From the NCBI RefSeq assembly GCF_035918235.1, contig NZ_CP109485.1:8401001-8465000 (forward strand): 64,000 nucleotides of DNA, read 5' to 3'. Below, one piece after another: positions 15,204 through 24,956 of the stretch (its first letter is position 1; every line of letters starts with the position of its first letter). The position numbers and the translations under genes were made by a program. Source of the stretch: Streptomyces sp. NBC_01445. Lineage in GTDB: Bacteria; Actinomycetota; Actinomycetes; Streptomycetales; Streptomycetaceae. Below the pieces are notes generated by a model that had not been told where the DNA came from, did not search any database, and saw nothing but the letters and a program-made list of their open reading frames with translations.

Positions 15204-17249
15204 ATGACACTCCTCCGCAGACGCGGCCTGTTTGCCGTCGTCGTCACCCTCCTGCTGGCTCTCGGCGTGGGCTCCCCTCCGGCCGCAGGCGCCGACACTC
15301 CCTGGTGGGAGCCCACGGCGCGGCCCGCCGCCGACTCTCAGATCAACGTCACCGGCGAACCCTTCCGCGGCACGGACAGTCAGGGGAGGGTCCGCGGTTT
15401 CATCGACGCGCACAATCACCTGATGTCCAACGAGGGCTTCGGCGGCCGCATCATCTGCGGCAAGCCGTTCTCCGAAGAGGGCATCGCCGACGCACTCAAG
15501 GACTGCCCCGAGCACTATCCCGACGGCTCGCTCGCCCTCTTCGAGAACGTCACCGGCGGTGCGGACGGCCACCACGACCCGGTGGGCTGGCCGACGTTCA
15601 AGGACTGGCCGGCCCACAACTCCCTGAGCCACCAGCAGAATTACTACGCGTGGCTGGAGCGCGCCTGGCGCGGGGGCCAGCGGGTACTGGTCAACGACCT
15701 GGTCACCAACGGCCTGTTGTGCTCGATCTACGTCAGGGACCGCGGCTGCAACGAGATGGACGCCATCCGCCTCGAGGCCCGCAAGTCCTACGAGATGCAG
15801 GACTACATCGACAAGATCTACGGCGGAAAGGGCAAGGGCTTCTTCCGTATCGTCACCGACTCCGCCCAGGCCCGCCAGGTCGTCGCGGAGGGCAAGCTCG
15901 CCGTGGTGCTCGGCGTCGAGACCTCGGAGCCCTTCGGCTGCAAGCAGATCCTCGACGTCCCGCAGTGCAGCCAGGCCGACATCGACAGCGGTCTGGACGA
16001 GCTGTACAAGCTGGGTGTGCGCAGCATGTTCCTCTGCCACAAGTTCGACAACGCCCTGTGCGGGGTGCGGATGGACTCCGGCACCATCGGAACAGCCGTG
16101 GACATCGGCCAGTTCCTCTCCACCGGCACCTTCTGGAATACGGAGAAGTGCAGCGGTCCGCAGCACGACAACCCCGCCGGCAATGCGGCCGCACCGGCCG
16201 AGGTGACCAAGCTGCTCCCCGCAGGCACCAAGGTGCCCACCTACGACAGCGACGCGCAGTGCAACAGCCGCGGTCTGACCCGCCTCGGTGAGTACGCGGT
16301 CAAGGGGTTGATGAAGCGCAACATGATGGTCGAGGTCGACCACATGAGCGTAAAGGCGGCCGGCCGCACCCTGGACCTGCTGGAGTCGGCGGACTACCCA
16401 GGCGTGCTCTCCAGCCACAGCTGGATGGACGACGGCTGGCTGGAGCGCGTCTACCGTCTCGGCGGCTTCAAGGCCTCGTACATGTCCAGCGCCGACAGCT
16501 TCGCCAAGGAGTCCGCCGGGACCAGGGCGCTGCGCCAGAAGTACGGCGTCGGACTCGGCTACGGCACCGACATGAACGGCGTCGGCGGCTGGCCGGGACC
16601 GGTCGGACCCGACGCCCCCAACGCGGTCAAGTACCCCTTCCGCAGCGCCGACGGCGGTTCCGTCATCGACCGGCAGCAAACCGGCGAACGCACCTGGGAC
16701 TTCAACACCGACGGTGCGGCCCATGTCGGCATGGTGCCTGACTGGATCGAGCAGATGCGGCTCAGTGGTGGCAAGGACACGGTGCAGGATCTGCTCGGCG
16801 GCGCGGAGTCCTACCTCCGCACCTGGAAGGCGACCGAACTCCACAAGCCCGCGCCCAACCTCGCCGTCGACGCTCCGGCGAGCGCCAGCGACACGGAGTG
16901 GAACCCGTTCACCAGTTACGCCGCAGGGCGGGCCGTCGACGGCGACACCGGCACGAGGTGGGCGAGCGGCTGGTCGGACGACCAGTGGCTGCGGCTCGAT
17001 CTGGGCAGCTCCCGTACGGTCGGCAAGGTCTCCCTCGACTGGGAACGGGCCTCTGCGCGGGCCTACCGGGTCGAGGTCTCGGACGACGGGACCACGTGGC
17101 GGACCGTGTGGTCCACGGACAGCGGGGACGGGGGCCTCGACAATGCGGTGTTCAGCCCGGTGCAGGCGCGGTACGTCCGTATTCATGGCGTGACACGCGC
17201 CACCAAGTACGGCTACTCGATCAACGAGGCAGCGGTGTACAGCCGCTGA
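15204..17249 (+). CDS. Secreted metal-dependent hydrolase with C-terminal discoidin (F5/8 type C) domain
   Basis: 681 residues. A signal peptide (RRRGLFAVVVTLLLALGVG, cleavage near Ala30) directs export. The body resembles amidohydrolase/M19-dipeptidase-like TIM barrels: FIDAHNHL (His70, His72 as metal ligands), VEVDHMSVKAAG, GVLSSHSWMDD and YGTDMNG. From about residue 551 to the end is a discoidin-type carbohydrate-binding sandwich (FTSYAAGRAVDGDTGTRWAS, WLRLDLGSSRTVGKV, ARYVRIHGV). It probably hydrolyses an extracellular substrate while bound to polysaccharide or cell wall; the substrate is unknown. A ribosome site (GAAGG) precedes the ATG. It converges on the TetR gene, with one base between the stop codons. 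Confidence 0.85.
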   Translation: MTLLRRRGLFAVVVTLLLALGVGSPPAAGADTPWWEPTARPAADSQINVTGEPFRGTDSQGRVRGFIDAHNHLMSNEGFGGRIICGKPFSEEGIADALKDCPEHYPDGSLALFENVTGGADGHHDPVGWPTFKDWPAHNSLSHQQNYYAWLERAWRGGQRVLVNDLVTNGLLCSIYVRDRGCNEMDAIRLEARKSYEMQDYIDKIYGGKGKGFFRIVTDSAQARQVVAEGKLAVVLGVETSEPFGCKQILDVPQCSQADIDSGLDELYKLGVRSMFLCHKFDNALCGVRMDSGTIGTAVDIGQFLSTGTFWNTEKCSGPQHDNPAGNAAAPAEVTKLLPAGTKVPTYDSDAQCNSRGLTRLGEYAVKGLMKRNMMVEVDHMSVKAAGRTLDLLESADYPGVLSSHSWMDDGWLERVYRLGGFKASYMSSADSFAKESAGTRALRQKYGVGLGYGTDMNGVGGWPGPVGPDAPNAVKYPFRSADGGSVIDRQQTGERTWDFNTDGAAHVGMVPDWIEQMRLSGGKDTVQDLLGGAESYLRTWKATELHKPAPNLAVDAPASASDTEWNPFTSYAAGRAVDGDTGTRWASGWSDDQWLRLDLGSSRTVGKVSLDWERASARAYRVEVSDDGTTWRTVWSTDSGDGGLDNAVFSPVQARYVRIHGVTRATKYGYSINEAAVYSR

Positions 17250-17250
17250 G

Positions 17251-17844
17251 CTACTCCCGCACCAACGTCAGGATCTGGTCCGCGACGACGTCCAGCACGT
17301 CGCCCGCCTTCTCTTCGTCGCCCAGCACGAGGAAGTTGAGGGTGAGCCCGTCGGTCAGCGCGGCCAGATACCTGGCGGCCGCGGGCTCGGGCACGGACAG
17401 CTCCACGCCCAGGACCGAGGGGAGTTGACGGATCACCTTGGTGTGGGCCGCGAGATAGCGCTCGTACTGTCGCCGGGCGAGATGCTCATAGCCGGGCTCC
17501 CGCAGGGCGTACTGGGTGAGTTCGTACGTCAGCATGTGCTCGCCTGGGTTGGCCAGCACGTGGTCCCAGTACGCCTGGAGCCCGGCGCGGATCGTCTCGC
17601 GCAGGCTGGGCCTGCGGGTGAGCGTGGTGAGGACGTCCGACTCGGAGTGCTCGGAGATGGTGTCCATCACCGCTTCGAGCAACTCCTGCTTGGAGTCGAA
17701 GCAGTAGTGGAAAACACTCAGTGAGACGCCCGCCTCCGCTACCACGGACCGCGTGGTGGTCTTCGCGACGCCGTCGCGGGCCATGACCCGGATGGCAGCC
17801 TCGACCAGTTGCCTGCGTCGCTGCGCCGACGGCATCCGCCCCAT
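17251..17844 (-). CDS. TetR family regulator
   Basis: 197-residue TetR protein. The N-terminal helix-turn-helix is RRRQLVEAAIRVMARDGVAK, then TTTRSVVAEAGVSLSVFHYC and FDSKQELLEAVMD. The C-terminal half is the helical ligand domain. The ATG at 17844 has GGAGGAGG just upstream. Its 3' end abuts the hydrolase gene tail to tail, so co-regulation is not implied; no operator was identified next to it. Confidence 0.88.
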   Translation of the reverse strand: MGRMPSAQRRRQLVEAAIRVMARDGVAKTTTRSVVAEAGVSLSVFHYCFDSKQELLEAVMDTISEHSESDVLTTLTRRPSLRETIRAGLQAYWDHVLANPGEHMLTYELTQYALREPGYEHLARRQYERYLAAHTKVIRQLPSVLGVELSVPEPAAARYLAALTDGLTLNFLVLGDEEKAGDVLDVVADQILTLVRE

Positions 17845-18252
17845 GGCGCCTCCTCCCCTGACCTGCGCAAGCATACGCCGCGGGGGTGCGGCGCAGCGGG
17901 CCGCTGTGACGGCTCCGCGTTGTCCTCGCCCCACTGACCGTGCGGGCCCGTCGGGACGTCCCCCTGCCGGGACTGTGCGACTGGCTCACCCCGTCCCGCA
18001 ACGCGGTGCTGTGGACCGTTCTTGTTGTCCGGGGGGCGCCCCGGGAGTATCGGCGGCGGTGCGCCTCAGTGTTCGCGGGCCGGCGGAGGACCGTGGTGAG
18101 TTCGTGCCGGAGCAAGTCCGTCCGCTCGAGATGCATCCCGCGACTCGCCCGTCGCAGCCCGTCAGCAGCTCGAAAAATGTCTGGATTGGTACATTTTGGC
18201 AGCCCCAATTGGGCGGCCCATCAAGGGCATTCGAGCCGGGAGACTGCTGGAC
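17845..18252. other. Intergenic region with an A+T-rich inverted repeat
   Basis: About 400 bases between the TetR gene and an orphan Tat signal sequence. Most of it shows nothing. Near its right end lie the inverted repeat at 18174-18197 and the palindrome CCCAATTGGG at 18204-18213, both unusually A+T-rich for this genome. Confidence 0.55.
18174..18197. promoter_or_regulatory. Inverted repeat upstream of the Tat-signal remnant
   Basis: Perfect 7-bp arms AAAATGT (18174-18180) and ACATTTT (18191-18197) flank a 10-base spacer. Just downstream is the 10-bp palindrome CCCAATTGGG (18204-18213). Position 55-80 bases before the ATG at 18253 suits a promoter with an operator. Confidence 0.45.
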
Positions 18253-18533
18253 ATGAGCAAACCGACGCGCCGCGATCTACTCAAGGGAACCGGGGCGCTC
18301 GGCGCCGCCGCCATCGTCGACGGAGCGCTCGGGGCGTCGGCGCAGGCGCGTCCGCGCGTCCAAGCGAGGCCGGAGCAGGCCACTACGGTCGAGGGTGAGC
18401 ATGGCGTGCTCGACGATACGGTCATCTGCGCCGGGGTGCCCGGGCCGCCCACCGTTGCCGGGGTGCCGGGTCCCGATCGAGAGCGGCCCCCGGTGGATCG
18501 GCGCCACGGCGGGCAGCCGTCGTGGCACTCACC
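18253..18533 (+). pseudogene. Orphan Tat signal peptide (truncated secreted protein)
   Basis: The ATG at 18253, with GGGAG 10-14 bases upstream, opens MSKPTRRDLLKGTGALGAAA with hydrophobic and Ala-rich residues after it: a clear twin-arginine signal (TRRDLLK). After about residue 40 the translation becomes Arg/Pro/Gly-rich without motifs, then runs antisense into the manD gene. The mature enzyme has been lost or replaced. Its place beside the sugar-acid operon suggests that a secreted glycan enzyme once stood here, which is inference. Confidence 0.65.
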
Positions 18534-19748
18534 TCACCAGTCGTGCACGGACCCGTCCCGCAGTCGATTGACCGGCAGGTACTTGCGCTCGTACGGGAAC
18601 TTCGCGGCCGCCTGTTCGTCGAACTCGACGCCGATGCCGGGGCGGTCGCCGGGGTGCATCAGGCCGTCCTCGAACGTCCAGGACGTCCGGAACACCTCCT
18701 CGTAGCCCGGGAGATGGGCCATGTACTCCTGCATGCCGAAGTTCGGGATCGACAGGTCGACGTGGAGCGCGGCCGCGAGCGACGCGGGGGAGAGGTCGCC
18801 CGCGCCGTGCGAGCCGGAGCGGACCCCGTACAGCTCGGCGAGCGAGAAGATCTTGCGCAGATGCGTGATGCCACCGGCGTGCGAGACGGAGGTGCGGATG
18901 TAGTCGATGAGGCGGTTGGTGATCAGGTGCTGGCAGTCCCAGATCGAGTTGAAGATCTCGCCCACCGCGAGCGGTGTCGTGGTGTGCTGCCGGATGAGGC
19001 GGAAGGCCTCCTGGTCCTCGGCCGGGGTGGGGTCCTCGATCCAGAACAGGCGGTAGGGCTCGAGGGACTTGCCCAGGCGGGCCGCCTCGATGGGGCTGAG
19101 CCGGTGGTGCACGTCGTGCAGCAGGTGGAAGTCGTAGCCGAACCGCTCGCGGACGGCGGACATGTAGGTCGGCACGAAGTCCAGGTAGGCGCCGGTGTCC
19201 CAGACCTCCTCGGTGGGCAGCGCCCCGTCGGCCGGCTCGTAGGTGTCGCCGTCGCCCTTGCGCATGCCGTACACCCGCTCCAGACCGGGCACCGCCGCCT
19301 GCGCGCGCACCGCGCGGAAGCCCTTGTCGAGGAACCGCTGTACGTCGTCGAGGAGTTCGGGGACCGTGTTGCCGCTGGCGTGGCCGTAGACGGTGACGCC
19401 GTCGCGGGCCGCGCCGCCGAGCAGCTGGTACACGGGCAGGCCCGCGACCTTGCCCTTGATGTCCCACAGAGCGACGTCGACGGCGGCGACGGCCGTCATG
19501 GTGACCGGGCCGCGCCGCCAGTAGGCGCCCTTGTACAGGTACTGCCACACCTGCTCGATGCGGGCCGGGTCCTTGCCGATCAGGGTGGGGCAGACGTGGT
19601 CGCGCAGGTAGGAGGCGACGGACAGCTCGCGGCCGTTGAGGGTGGCGTCGCCGATGCCGGTGACACCGTCCGAGGTGGTGATCTTCAGGGTGACGTAGTT
19701 GCGGCCGGGGCAGGTGACGAAGACCTCGGCCGAGGTGATGGTGGCCAT
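18534..19748 (-). CDS. manD: Enolase-superfamily sugar-acid dehydratase (D-mannonate dehydratase-like)
   Basis: 404-residue mandelate racemase/enolase-superfamily enzyme of the ManD/RspA group. Seen: [76 protein letters not shown] and [15 protein letters not shown], which include the Mg-binding Asp and Glu residues and the catalytic His region. ManD enzymes dehydrate D-mannonate (or D-gluconate) to the 2-keto-3-deoxy acid; some homologues are nearly inactive. The adjacent oxidoreductase of mannonate type supports mannonate. It is the last gene of a minus-strand operon, 82 bases after the oxidoreductase. Confidence 0.88.
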   Translation of the reverse strand: MATITSAEVFVTCPGRNYVTLKITTSDGVTGIGDATLNGRELSVASYLRDHVCPTLIGKDPARIEQVWQYLYKGAYWRRGPVTMTAVAAVDVALWDIKGKVAGLPVYQLLGGAARDGVTVYGHASGNTVPELLDDVQRFLDKGFRAVRAQAAVPGLERVYGMRKGDGDTYEPADGALPTEEVWDTGAYLDFVPTYMSAVRERFGYDFHLLHDVHHRLSPIEAARLGKSLEPYRLFWIEDPTPAEDQEAFRLIRQHTTTPLAVGEIFNSIWDCQHLITNRLIDYIRTSVSHAGGITHLRKIFSLAELYGVRSGSHGAGDLSPASLAAALHVDLSIPNFGMQEYMAHLPGYEEVFRTSWTFEDGLMHPGDRPGIGVEFDEQAAAKFPYERKYLPVNRLRDGSVHDW

Positions 19749-19830
19749 AGGGTGCCGTTCTTCTCGATGGGGGAGCGCGGGGCAGGGGGAGGCGCCGGCC
19801 GGCGCACGGGTCCGGTGGCCGGCACCTGGA

Positions 19831-21330
19831 TCAGGTGCGCGCGGAACGCAGCGCGGCCTCGATGCCGTGCACGGCAAGCGTGTGCGCGAACTCGCCGACC
19901 GCATCGCCGAGTTCGGGGTGCTGGGCGACCTCCGGTGGTAGCAGGTCGCCTTCGCGGAGCAGCAGGCGGGCCGCGTCGGCGGGACCGCTCGCACGGGCCG
20001 CGAGCTCGGTCAGGCGCGACCGGGCACCGTCGTGGACCGTGCCGAGCGCACGCTCGTCGTATGCGTCGTCGGCCGTGATGACGCGCACGTACGCGGCGAG
20101 GCCGAGAGCGAGGACACGGGGGACGCGCCCCGCCGCCAGCGACTCGGCGAGCACCCCCGCCCAGCGGACCGGGATCTTCAGGGAACCGTCGGAGCCGACC
20201 TGCGCGGTGCGGTGGCCGAGCGCCGGATTGGCGAACCGGTCGAGGAGTTCGGTGACGTAGGCCTTGCCCGGCATTCCCTCGGGCTCCGGGACCGTCGGCA
20301 GGATCTCCTCGCGCATCGCGGACTCCACGGCACCGCCCAGGAGTTCGTCCGTCACCGCCTGGTCGATGCAGCGGTGTCCGCGCAGCAGGCCGAGGTAGGC
20401 GAGGAGCGAGTGGGCGCCGTTGAGGAGCCGCAGTTTCATCAGTTCGTACGGGGCGACATCGTCCGTGAACAGTGCGCCCGCGTGCTCCCACGCAGGGCGT
20501 CCGGCACGGAAGTCGTCCTCCATGACCCACAGCCGGTACGGCTCGGCGGGCACCGGCACCGAGTCGCGGACGCCGAAGGCGCGGGCGACCAGGTCACGGT
20601 GCTCGTCGGTGGTGGCGGGCGCGATCCGGTCGACCATGGTGTTCGGCGTGGTGAGCGAACTCGCGACGTAGGTCTGCAGCTCGGGGCGTTCCGCGGCGGG
20701 CAGCGCGGCGACGAACTCGTCGATGAGGGCGCGCAGTCGGTGCCCGTTGTCCATGAGGTTGTCGCAGCTGAGCACGGTGACCGGCGCCCCGTCGGAGCGG
20801 GCCCGGTGCTGGAGCCCGCGCACGATCAGGCCGAGCGTGGTGCGGGGCGTGCCGCCCGCGAGGTCGGCGCGGACCAGCGGGTCGTCGAGGTCGAGGCGGC
20901 CGTCGGCGCCGAAGGTGTACCCCTTCTCGGTCACCGTGAGGGAGACGATGCGGGTGGTGGGGCTGCCGATCGCGGCGACGACCTCCGCGCCTTGTCCGTC
21001 GGCGACGAGGCCCGGATGGTGCACCCCGGGCACGGTCGCGGCGACGCCCGCGTCGCGGCGCAGGGTGAGGACCGTGTAGAGCTGGTCCTGTTCCGCCATG
21101 CCGGTCAGTACAGGGCGCGGACCTCGGGCCGCGCTCGTCGAGACACCGGTGATGCCCCAGGGGCCGGGGCTGTGGCGCAGGGCGTCGGCCGTGTGGACAG
21201 CCTGGTGGGCGCGGTGGAAGTTGCCCATGCCGAGGTGGACGATGCCAGGTTCGGGGGTGGGCGGAGGCAGCTTCAGGCCGGCCACGGGGAGCGCGGTACG
21301 GGACAGGCGGGGCCGGGTGCGGAAGGTCAC
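19831..21330 (-). CDS. uxuB: Mannitol dehydrogenase family oxidoreductase (fructuronate reductase-like)
   Basis: 499-residue polyol dehydrogenase of the mannitol/fructuronate family. N-terminal NAD fold: [21 protein letters not shown]-terminal catalytic part: [20 protein letters not shown], with the family Lys and Asn-x2-His pattern ([10 protein letters not shown]). It would interconvert D-fructuronate and D-mannonate, feeding the dehydratase encoded next. The GTG start lies 2 bases after the preceding dehydrogenase stop, with GGGAGG inside that gene's end, implying coupled translation. Substrate specificity within the family cannot be settled from sequence alone. Confidence 0.85.
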   Translation of the reverse strand: MTFRTRPRLSRTALPVAGLKLPPPTPEPGIVHLGMGNFHRAHQAVHTADALRHSPGPWGITGVSTSAARGPRPVLTGMAEQDQLYTVLTLRRDAGVAATVPGVHHPGLVADGQGAEVVAAIGSPTTRIVSLTVTEKGYTFGADGRLDLDDPLVRADLAGGTPRTTLGLIVRGLQHRARSDGAPVTVLSCDNLMDNGHRLRALIDEFVAALPAAERPELQTYVASSLTTPNTMVDRIAPATTDEHRDLVARAFGVRDSVPVPAEPYRLWVMEDDFRAGRPAWEHAGALFTDDVAPYELMKLRLLNGAHSLLAYLGLLRGHRCIDQAVTDELLGGAVESAMREEILPTVPEPEGMPGKAYVTELLDRFANPALGHRTAQVGSDGSLKIPVRWAGVLAESLAAGRVPRVLALGLAAYVRVITADDAYDERALGTVHDGARSRLTELAARASGPADAARLLLREGDLLPPEVAQHPELGDAVGEFAHTLAVHGIEAALRSART

Positions 21331-21332
21331 CG

Positions 21333-22421
21333 TCAGACCTCCCGCGCCGGCTCGACCAGGACCTTCATCTGCGTCGGGTCGGTCAGCGCGACCTCGAGCG
21401 CCTCGGCCGCCCGCTCCAACGGGAACGCGGAGGTGACGAGTTCAGCCAGACGGACACGCCCCGCGAGCGCGACGGCCGCCGCGAAGTCCCCTGCCCCGTA
21501 TCGGAACGACGTCACAAGGGACAGTTCCTGACGCTGCATCCACGCGAGCGGCAGCTCGGTCAGCGGCCTGCTCGGATTGCCGACGACCACAGCGGTGCCG
21601 CCGGGGCGCAGTGCGCGGATCCCCGACACCAGGGCGGGCCCCACACCGGAGCAGTCGAACACGGCGTCGTAGCCGTCCGGCGAGGTGAGTGCGTGGGACC
21701 GCTCAGGATCGGGCGCGAGGCCGGCGGCGTCCACCGTGTGCAGGCCTAGCCGCGCCGCGAACTCCCGCCGCTCGACTGCCACATCGGACACCGTCACGGA
21801 CCCGGCGCCGACGGCCGCCGCGACCTGCGCGACCAGCACACCGATCGGCCCCGCCCCCGTGACCAGCACACGGTGACCGGGGGCGAGCGCGGCGCGGCGC
21901 ACCGCGTGCACGGCGACGGCGAGCGGCTCGATCAGCGCGCCGATCCGTACGTCCGTCGACGCGGGCAGCGGATGCACGAAGTCCCGCGGCACGCACACGT
22001 ACTCGGCGAGCGCGCCGTCGGTCGGCGGCGAGCCGAAACAGGTGCCCTCCGGGCAGAGGTTGTAGCGCCCGGCCCGGCACAGCGCGCAGGTGCCGCACGG
22101 GTGCGCGGGCTCGATCGCCACGGCCGTGCCGTGGGGCAGGTCGTCGACGCCGTCGCCGTGGCCGACGACCACGCCGGCCGGCTCGTGGCCGAGGACGGTC
22201 GGCTGCCGCAGGACGTTCGGGCCGTTCTCGCCGTGGGCGTAGTAGTGCAGGTCGGACCCGCACAGTCCGACGGCACGGACGGCGACCAGGACCTGGCCCG
22301 GACCGGGCTCGGGCACCGGGCGGTCTTCGACGCGCACGTCCTTGGGACCGTGCAGCACGGCGGCGCGATGCATGGACTCGACGGGCTCGACCGACTGGGC
22401 CGACTCGACCGACTTGGCCAT
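21333..22421 (-). CDS. Zinc-dependent alcohol dehydrogenase (idonate/sorbitol dehydrogenase-like)
   Basis: 362-residue medium-chain dehydrogenase. The catalytic zinc site is VGLCGSDLHYYAHGENGP, then VLGHEPAGVVVGHG. The structural zinc site has four cysteines in HPCGTCALCRAGRYNLCPEG. The NAD(P) fold is VLVTGAGPIGVLVAQVAAAV. The pattern is close to L-idonate 5-dehydrogenase and sorbitol/xylitol dehydrogenases, so it probably oxidises a sugar acid or polyol that then enters the mannonate route. The ATG at 22421 is followed by a short low-complexity MAKSVESAQSVEPVES, probably unstructured. Confidence 0.88.
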   Translation of the reverse strand: MAKSVESAQSVEPVESMHRAAVLHGPKDVRVEDRPVPEPGPGQVLVAVRAVGLCGSDLHYYAHGENGPNVLRQPTVLGHEPAGVVVGHGDGVDDLPHGTAVAIEPAHPCGTCALCRAGRYNLCPEGTCFGSPPTDGALAEYVCVPRDFVHPLPASTDVRIGALIEPLAVAVHAVRRAALAPGHRVLVTGAGPIGVLVAQVAAAVGAGSVTVSDVAVERREFAARLGLHTVDAAGLAPDPERSHALTSPDGYDAVFDCSGVGPALVSGIRALRPGGTAVVVGNPSRPLTELPLAWMQRQELSLVTSFRYGAGDFAAAVALAGRVRLAELVTSAFPLERAAEALEVALTDPTQMKVLVEPAREV

Positions 22422-22530
22422 GGGGCGTCCCTTCTTTCGTACGGGGATGGAGCGGACCGGGGGTGGGCCAGGGTCTTTCGTCTGGATCAGGCCGGACCCC
22501 GCGAGCCCGGCGTGATCCAGACGAGAGGCC

Positions 22531-23886
22531 CTAGCGCACCGGCAGTGGTTCGACGCGCTTGATGACGAACGCGTAGGTGAGGGCGCCGACGACGGACAGG
22601 GCGCCGGACACCAGGAGCGGCACCAGGTACGAGCCCCCGGAGGACGCCAGCAGGAATCCGGTGACGATCGGGCCGAGTATCCCCGCCACGTTCGAGGCGA
22701 AGTTCTGGATACCGGCGAGCGAGGCGACATGCCCGGCGGTCGGCGCCACGTCGGCGGGCAGCGACGCGACGGACGCGGTGGAGAAGGTCAGCGAGGCGTA
22801 GCTGAGGGAGAGCAGCGCGAGGGCGCCGGACGCGGTCGGCACGACGACGGTGAGCGCGATCACGGACGAGCACAGCGTGCCGGAGACCAGACAGGTCTTG
22901 CGGACCTTGGTGGTGGACCAGCCCTTGCGGAGCAGCCGGTCGGCGGTGAAGCCGCCGAGCAGCGATCCGAAGATGGCGACCAGACCCGGGACCGTGCCGA
23001 AGAAGCCGAGCTTGAGGAGGTCGAAGCCGCGCTCGTCGACGAGGTAGCTGGGGAACCAGGTGATGAAGAAGTAGATGACGTAGTTGAGGCAGAAGAAGCC
23101 GAGCATCATGCCCCAGACCGTCCGGTAGCGGAACAGGTCCCGCCAGCGCACCTTGGGCGCGTCCGCCTCCTGCGCGGGCGTCTCGTCGGTGTGAGCGCCG
23201 CCCGCCTCGATGTAGGCCCGCTCCTCGGCGGTCAGCTTCGGGTGGTCGGCGGGCTCGTGGTAGAGCCGCCACCAGCCGATGATCCACAGGAAGCCGAGCA
23301 GGCCGCAGGCGATGAACGCGACCCGCCAGTGGAACACGGAGACCAGCATCGTCACCAGCGGCAGGGCGATGGCGGTGCCGACGCGCGCGCCGTTGTCCCA
23401 GACGCTGTTGGCGAGGGTTCGTTCATGACGGGGGAACCAGCGGGAGACGGCCTTCGCGGGTGCGGGATATCCGGCGGCCTCACCGGCGCCGAGCAGCATC
23501 CGGGCGCCGACGAGCGAGCCGACGCCGCGGACCAGGCCCATCCCGACGGTGGCCACCGACCACCAGATGGCGCCGATCGCGAAGACCCGCTTCACGCCGT
23601 ACTTGTCCAGGAGCGCCCCGGCGGGCAGTTGGCACAGCGCGTACGTGATGAAGAAGGCACTGAGGATGAAGCCCTGCGTCTCGGGACCGATGTGCAGGTC
23701 GTCCGACATGGACGGCAGCGCGACGCTGAGCGTGGAGCGGTCCAGGTAGTTGACCGCGAGGCCGCCGAAGCACAGGACGGCTATGCCCCAGCGGACGTTG
23801 TTCCCCCGGCCGCGCGGGCGGGCGGGGAGTGAGGTGCCGGGCGGGGCAGCCGGCGCCTCACTCTCGGTGACGGAGCGGGTGGTCAT
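22531..23886 (-). CDS. MFS transporter, hexuronate/sugar-acid (ACS) type
   Basis: 451-residue major facilitator with 12 predicted helices. It has the family pattern of anion:cation symporters such as ExuT, GudP and GarP: LAVNYLDRSTLSVALP in helix 1, a loop 2-3 motif DKYGVKRVFAIG, AGYPAPAKAVSRWFPRHERT, and the long central loop. It would import a hexuronate or aldonate with protons. It is the first gene of the minus-strand operon and divergent from the GntR gene across an operator palindrome, so it is the likely regulated entry step. Confidence 0.88.
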   Translation of the reverse strand: MTTRSVTESEAPAAPPGTSLPARPRGRGNNVRWGIAVLCFGGLAVNYLDRSTLSVALPSMSDDLHIGPETQGFILSAFFITYALCQLPAGALLDKYGVKRVFAIGAIWWSVATVGMGLVRGVGSLVGARMLLGAGEAAGYPAPAKAVSRWFPRHERTLANSVWDNGARVGTAIALPLVTMLVSVFHWRVAFIACGLLGFLWIIGWWRLYHEPADHPKLTAEERAYIEAGGAHTDETPAQEADAPKVRWRDLFRYRTVWGMMLGFFCLNYVIYFFITWFPSYLVDERGFDLLKLGFFGTVPGLVAIFGSLLGGFTADRLLRKGWSTTKVRKTCLVSGTLCSSVIALTVVVPTASGALALLSLSYASLTFSTASVASLPADVAPTAGHVASLAGIQNFASNVAGILGPIVTGFLLASSGGSYLVPLLVSGALSVVGALTYAFVIKRVEPLPVR

Positions 23887-24032
23887 CGTTGACCTCCGGT
23901 CGAGGGGGACGTGCGGATGTGACGGTAGGCGGTTCGCGAGACCGGGCACAGAAGTGTCCACAGCGGGGACGGGGACACGGGTGTGGCCAGGGGGTCCGTT
24001 GACCTCCGCGTCATTTTCTACCCTGGCCGCCG

Positions 24033-24057
24033 CTTACATACAAGCCTTGTATGTAAG
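24033..24057. promoter_or_regulatory. Palindromic operator between MFS transporter and GntR genes
   Basis: Perfect 11-bp arms CTTACATACAA (24033-24043) and TTGTATGTAAG (24047-24057) around GCC. It is an A+T-rich island in a G+C-rich genome, located 147 bases before the transporter start and 25 bases before the GntR start. FadR-subfamily GntR regulators bind such short palindromes; autorepression and operon control are inferred. Confidence 0.8.
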
Positions 24058-24081
24058 TATCCTCGCAGCTGAGGTGAGAAA

Positions 24082-24867
24082 GTGAGCGTCATGGCAGCTC
24101 AGCGGCGGGAAACGAGACAGACGCGACGGACCGAGGCGGAGGCACCGCGTCCGCGCGAGTCGGTCCGGGCCCGGGTGCACGCCCTGCTGCGGGCGCGGAT
24201 CACCTCCCTCGCGCTCCTGCCGGGCGCGCCCCTGTCGGAGAACGAGCTGGCCGGGGAGCTGGACGTCAGCCGCACCCCGGTACGCGAGGCGCTGATCCTG
24301 CTGGGCGAGGAGTCGCTGGTCGACGTCTTCCCCAAGTTCGGTACGTTCGTCTCGCGGATCAGCGTCGACGCCGTCCTGGAAGCCCAGTTCATGCGGGAGG
24401 CGCTCGAACTGGCTGCGCTGCGCGAGGCGGTGAAGAAGTCCGGCGCGCAGGACATCACGGCACTGCGCGCCATCCTCGACGCACAGCGGGCCGCGCTGAA
24501 GGCGGGGGACGCGGACGCGTTCTTCGAGCAGGACGAGGCCTTCCACCGCCGCCTGATGGAGGCGAGCGGCCACCGCACGCTGTGGCGCACGGTGGCGACC
24601 GCCAAGGCGCACCTCGACCGGGCCCGCCGGCTGAGTCTGCCGCTGCCGCACCGGATCGAGACGCTGGTCGACGAGCACACCACGGTGGTCGACGCGCTGG
24701 AACGGCGGGACGGGGCGCGCGCCGAGGACGCGCTGCGCGGACACCTTCAGGGCGTCTTCGACGACATCGGAACGATCCGGGCGAGCCACCCGGAGCTGTT
24801 CGCGGATCCGCATGAGCAGCCGGGCGCCCCGCCCCGCCCGCGAGTCCACCCCGGGCTGCGCACCTGA
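24082..24867 (+). CDS. GntR family regulator with FCD domain
   Basis: 261 residues from the GTG at 24082 (258 from the ATG at 24091, equally possible). The winged helix-turn-helix lies at about 25-90: GAPLSENELAGELDVSRTPV, then REALILLGEESLVDVFPKFG. The FCD helical domain follows, with metal-type ligands in the order EQDEAFHRRL and DEHTTVVDALERRD, typical of FadR/UxuR/ExuR-like sensors of sugar acids. It diverges from the sugar-acid operon and lies right after the palindrome at 24033-24057, so it probably represses both itself and the operon. Confidence 0.9.
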   Translation: MSVMAAQRRETRQTRRTEAEAPRPRESVRARVHALLRARITSLALLPGAPLSENELAGELDVSRTPVREALILLGEESLVDVFPKFGTFVSRISVDAVLEAQFMREALELAALREAVKKSGAQDITALRAILDAQRAALKAGDADAFFEQDEAFHRRLMEASGHRTLWRTVATAKAHLDRARRLSLPLPHRIETLVDEHTTVVDALERRDGARAEDALRGHLQGVFDDIGTIRASHPELFADPHEQPGAPPRPRVHPGLRT

Positions 24868-24956
24868 CGTCGCTCACGCCGGGGGCGGCTCGTCCGCGTC
24901 GACCTGGTGTTTCAGAACGGGGACGGAAGACCGGCGGCCCGGTCGTGGGCGGCGCG

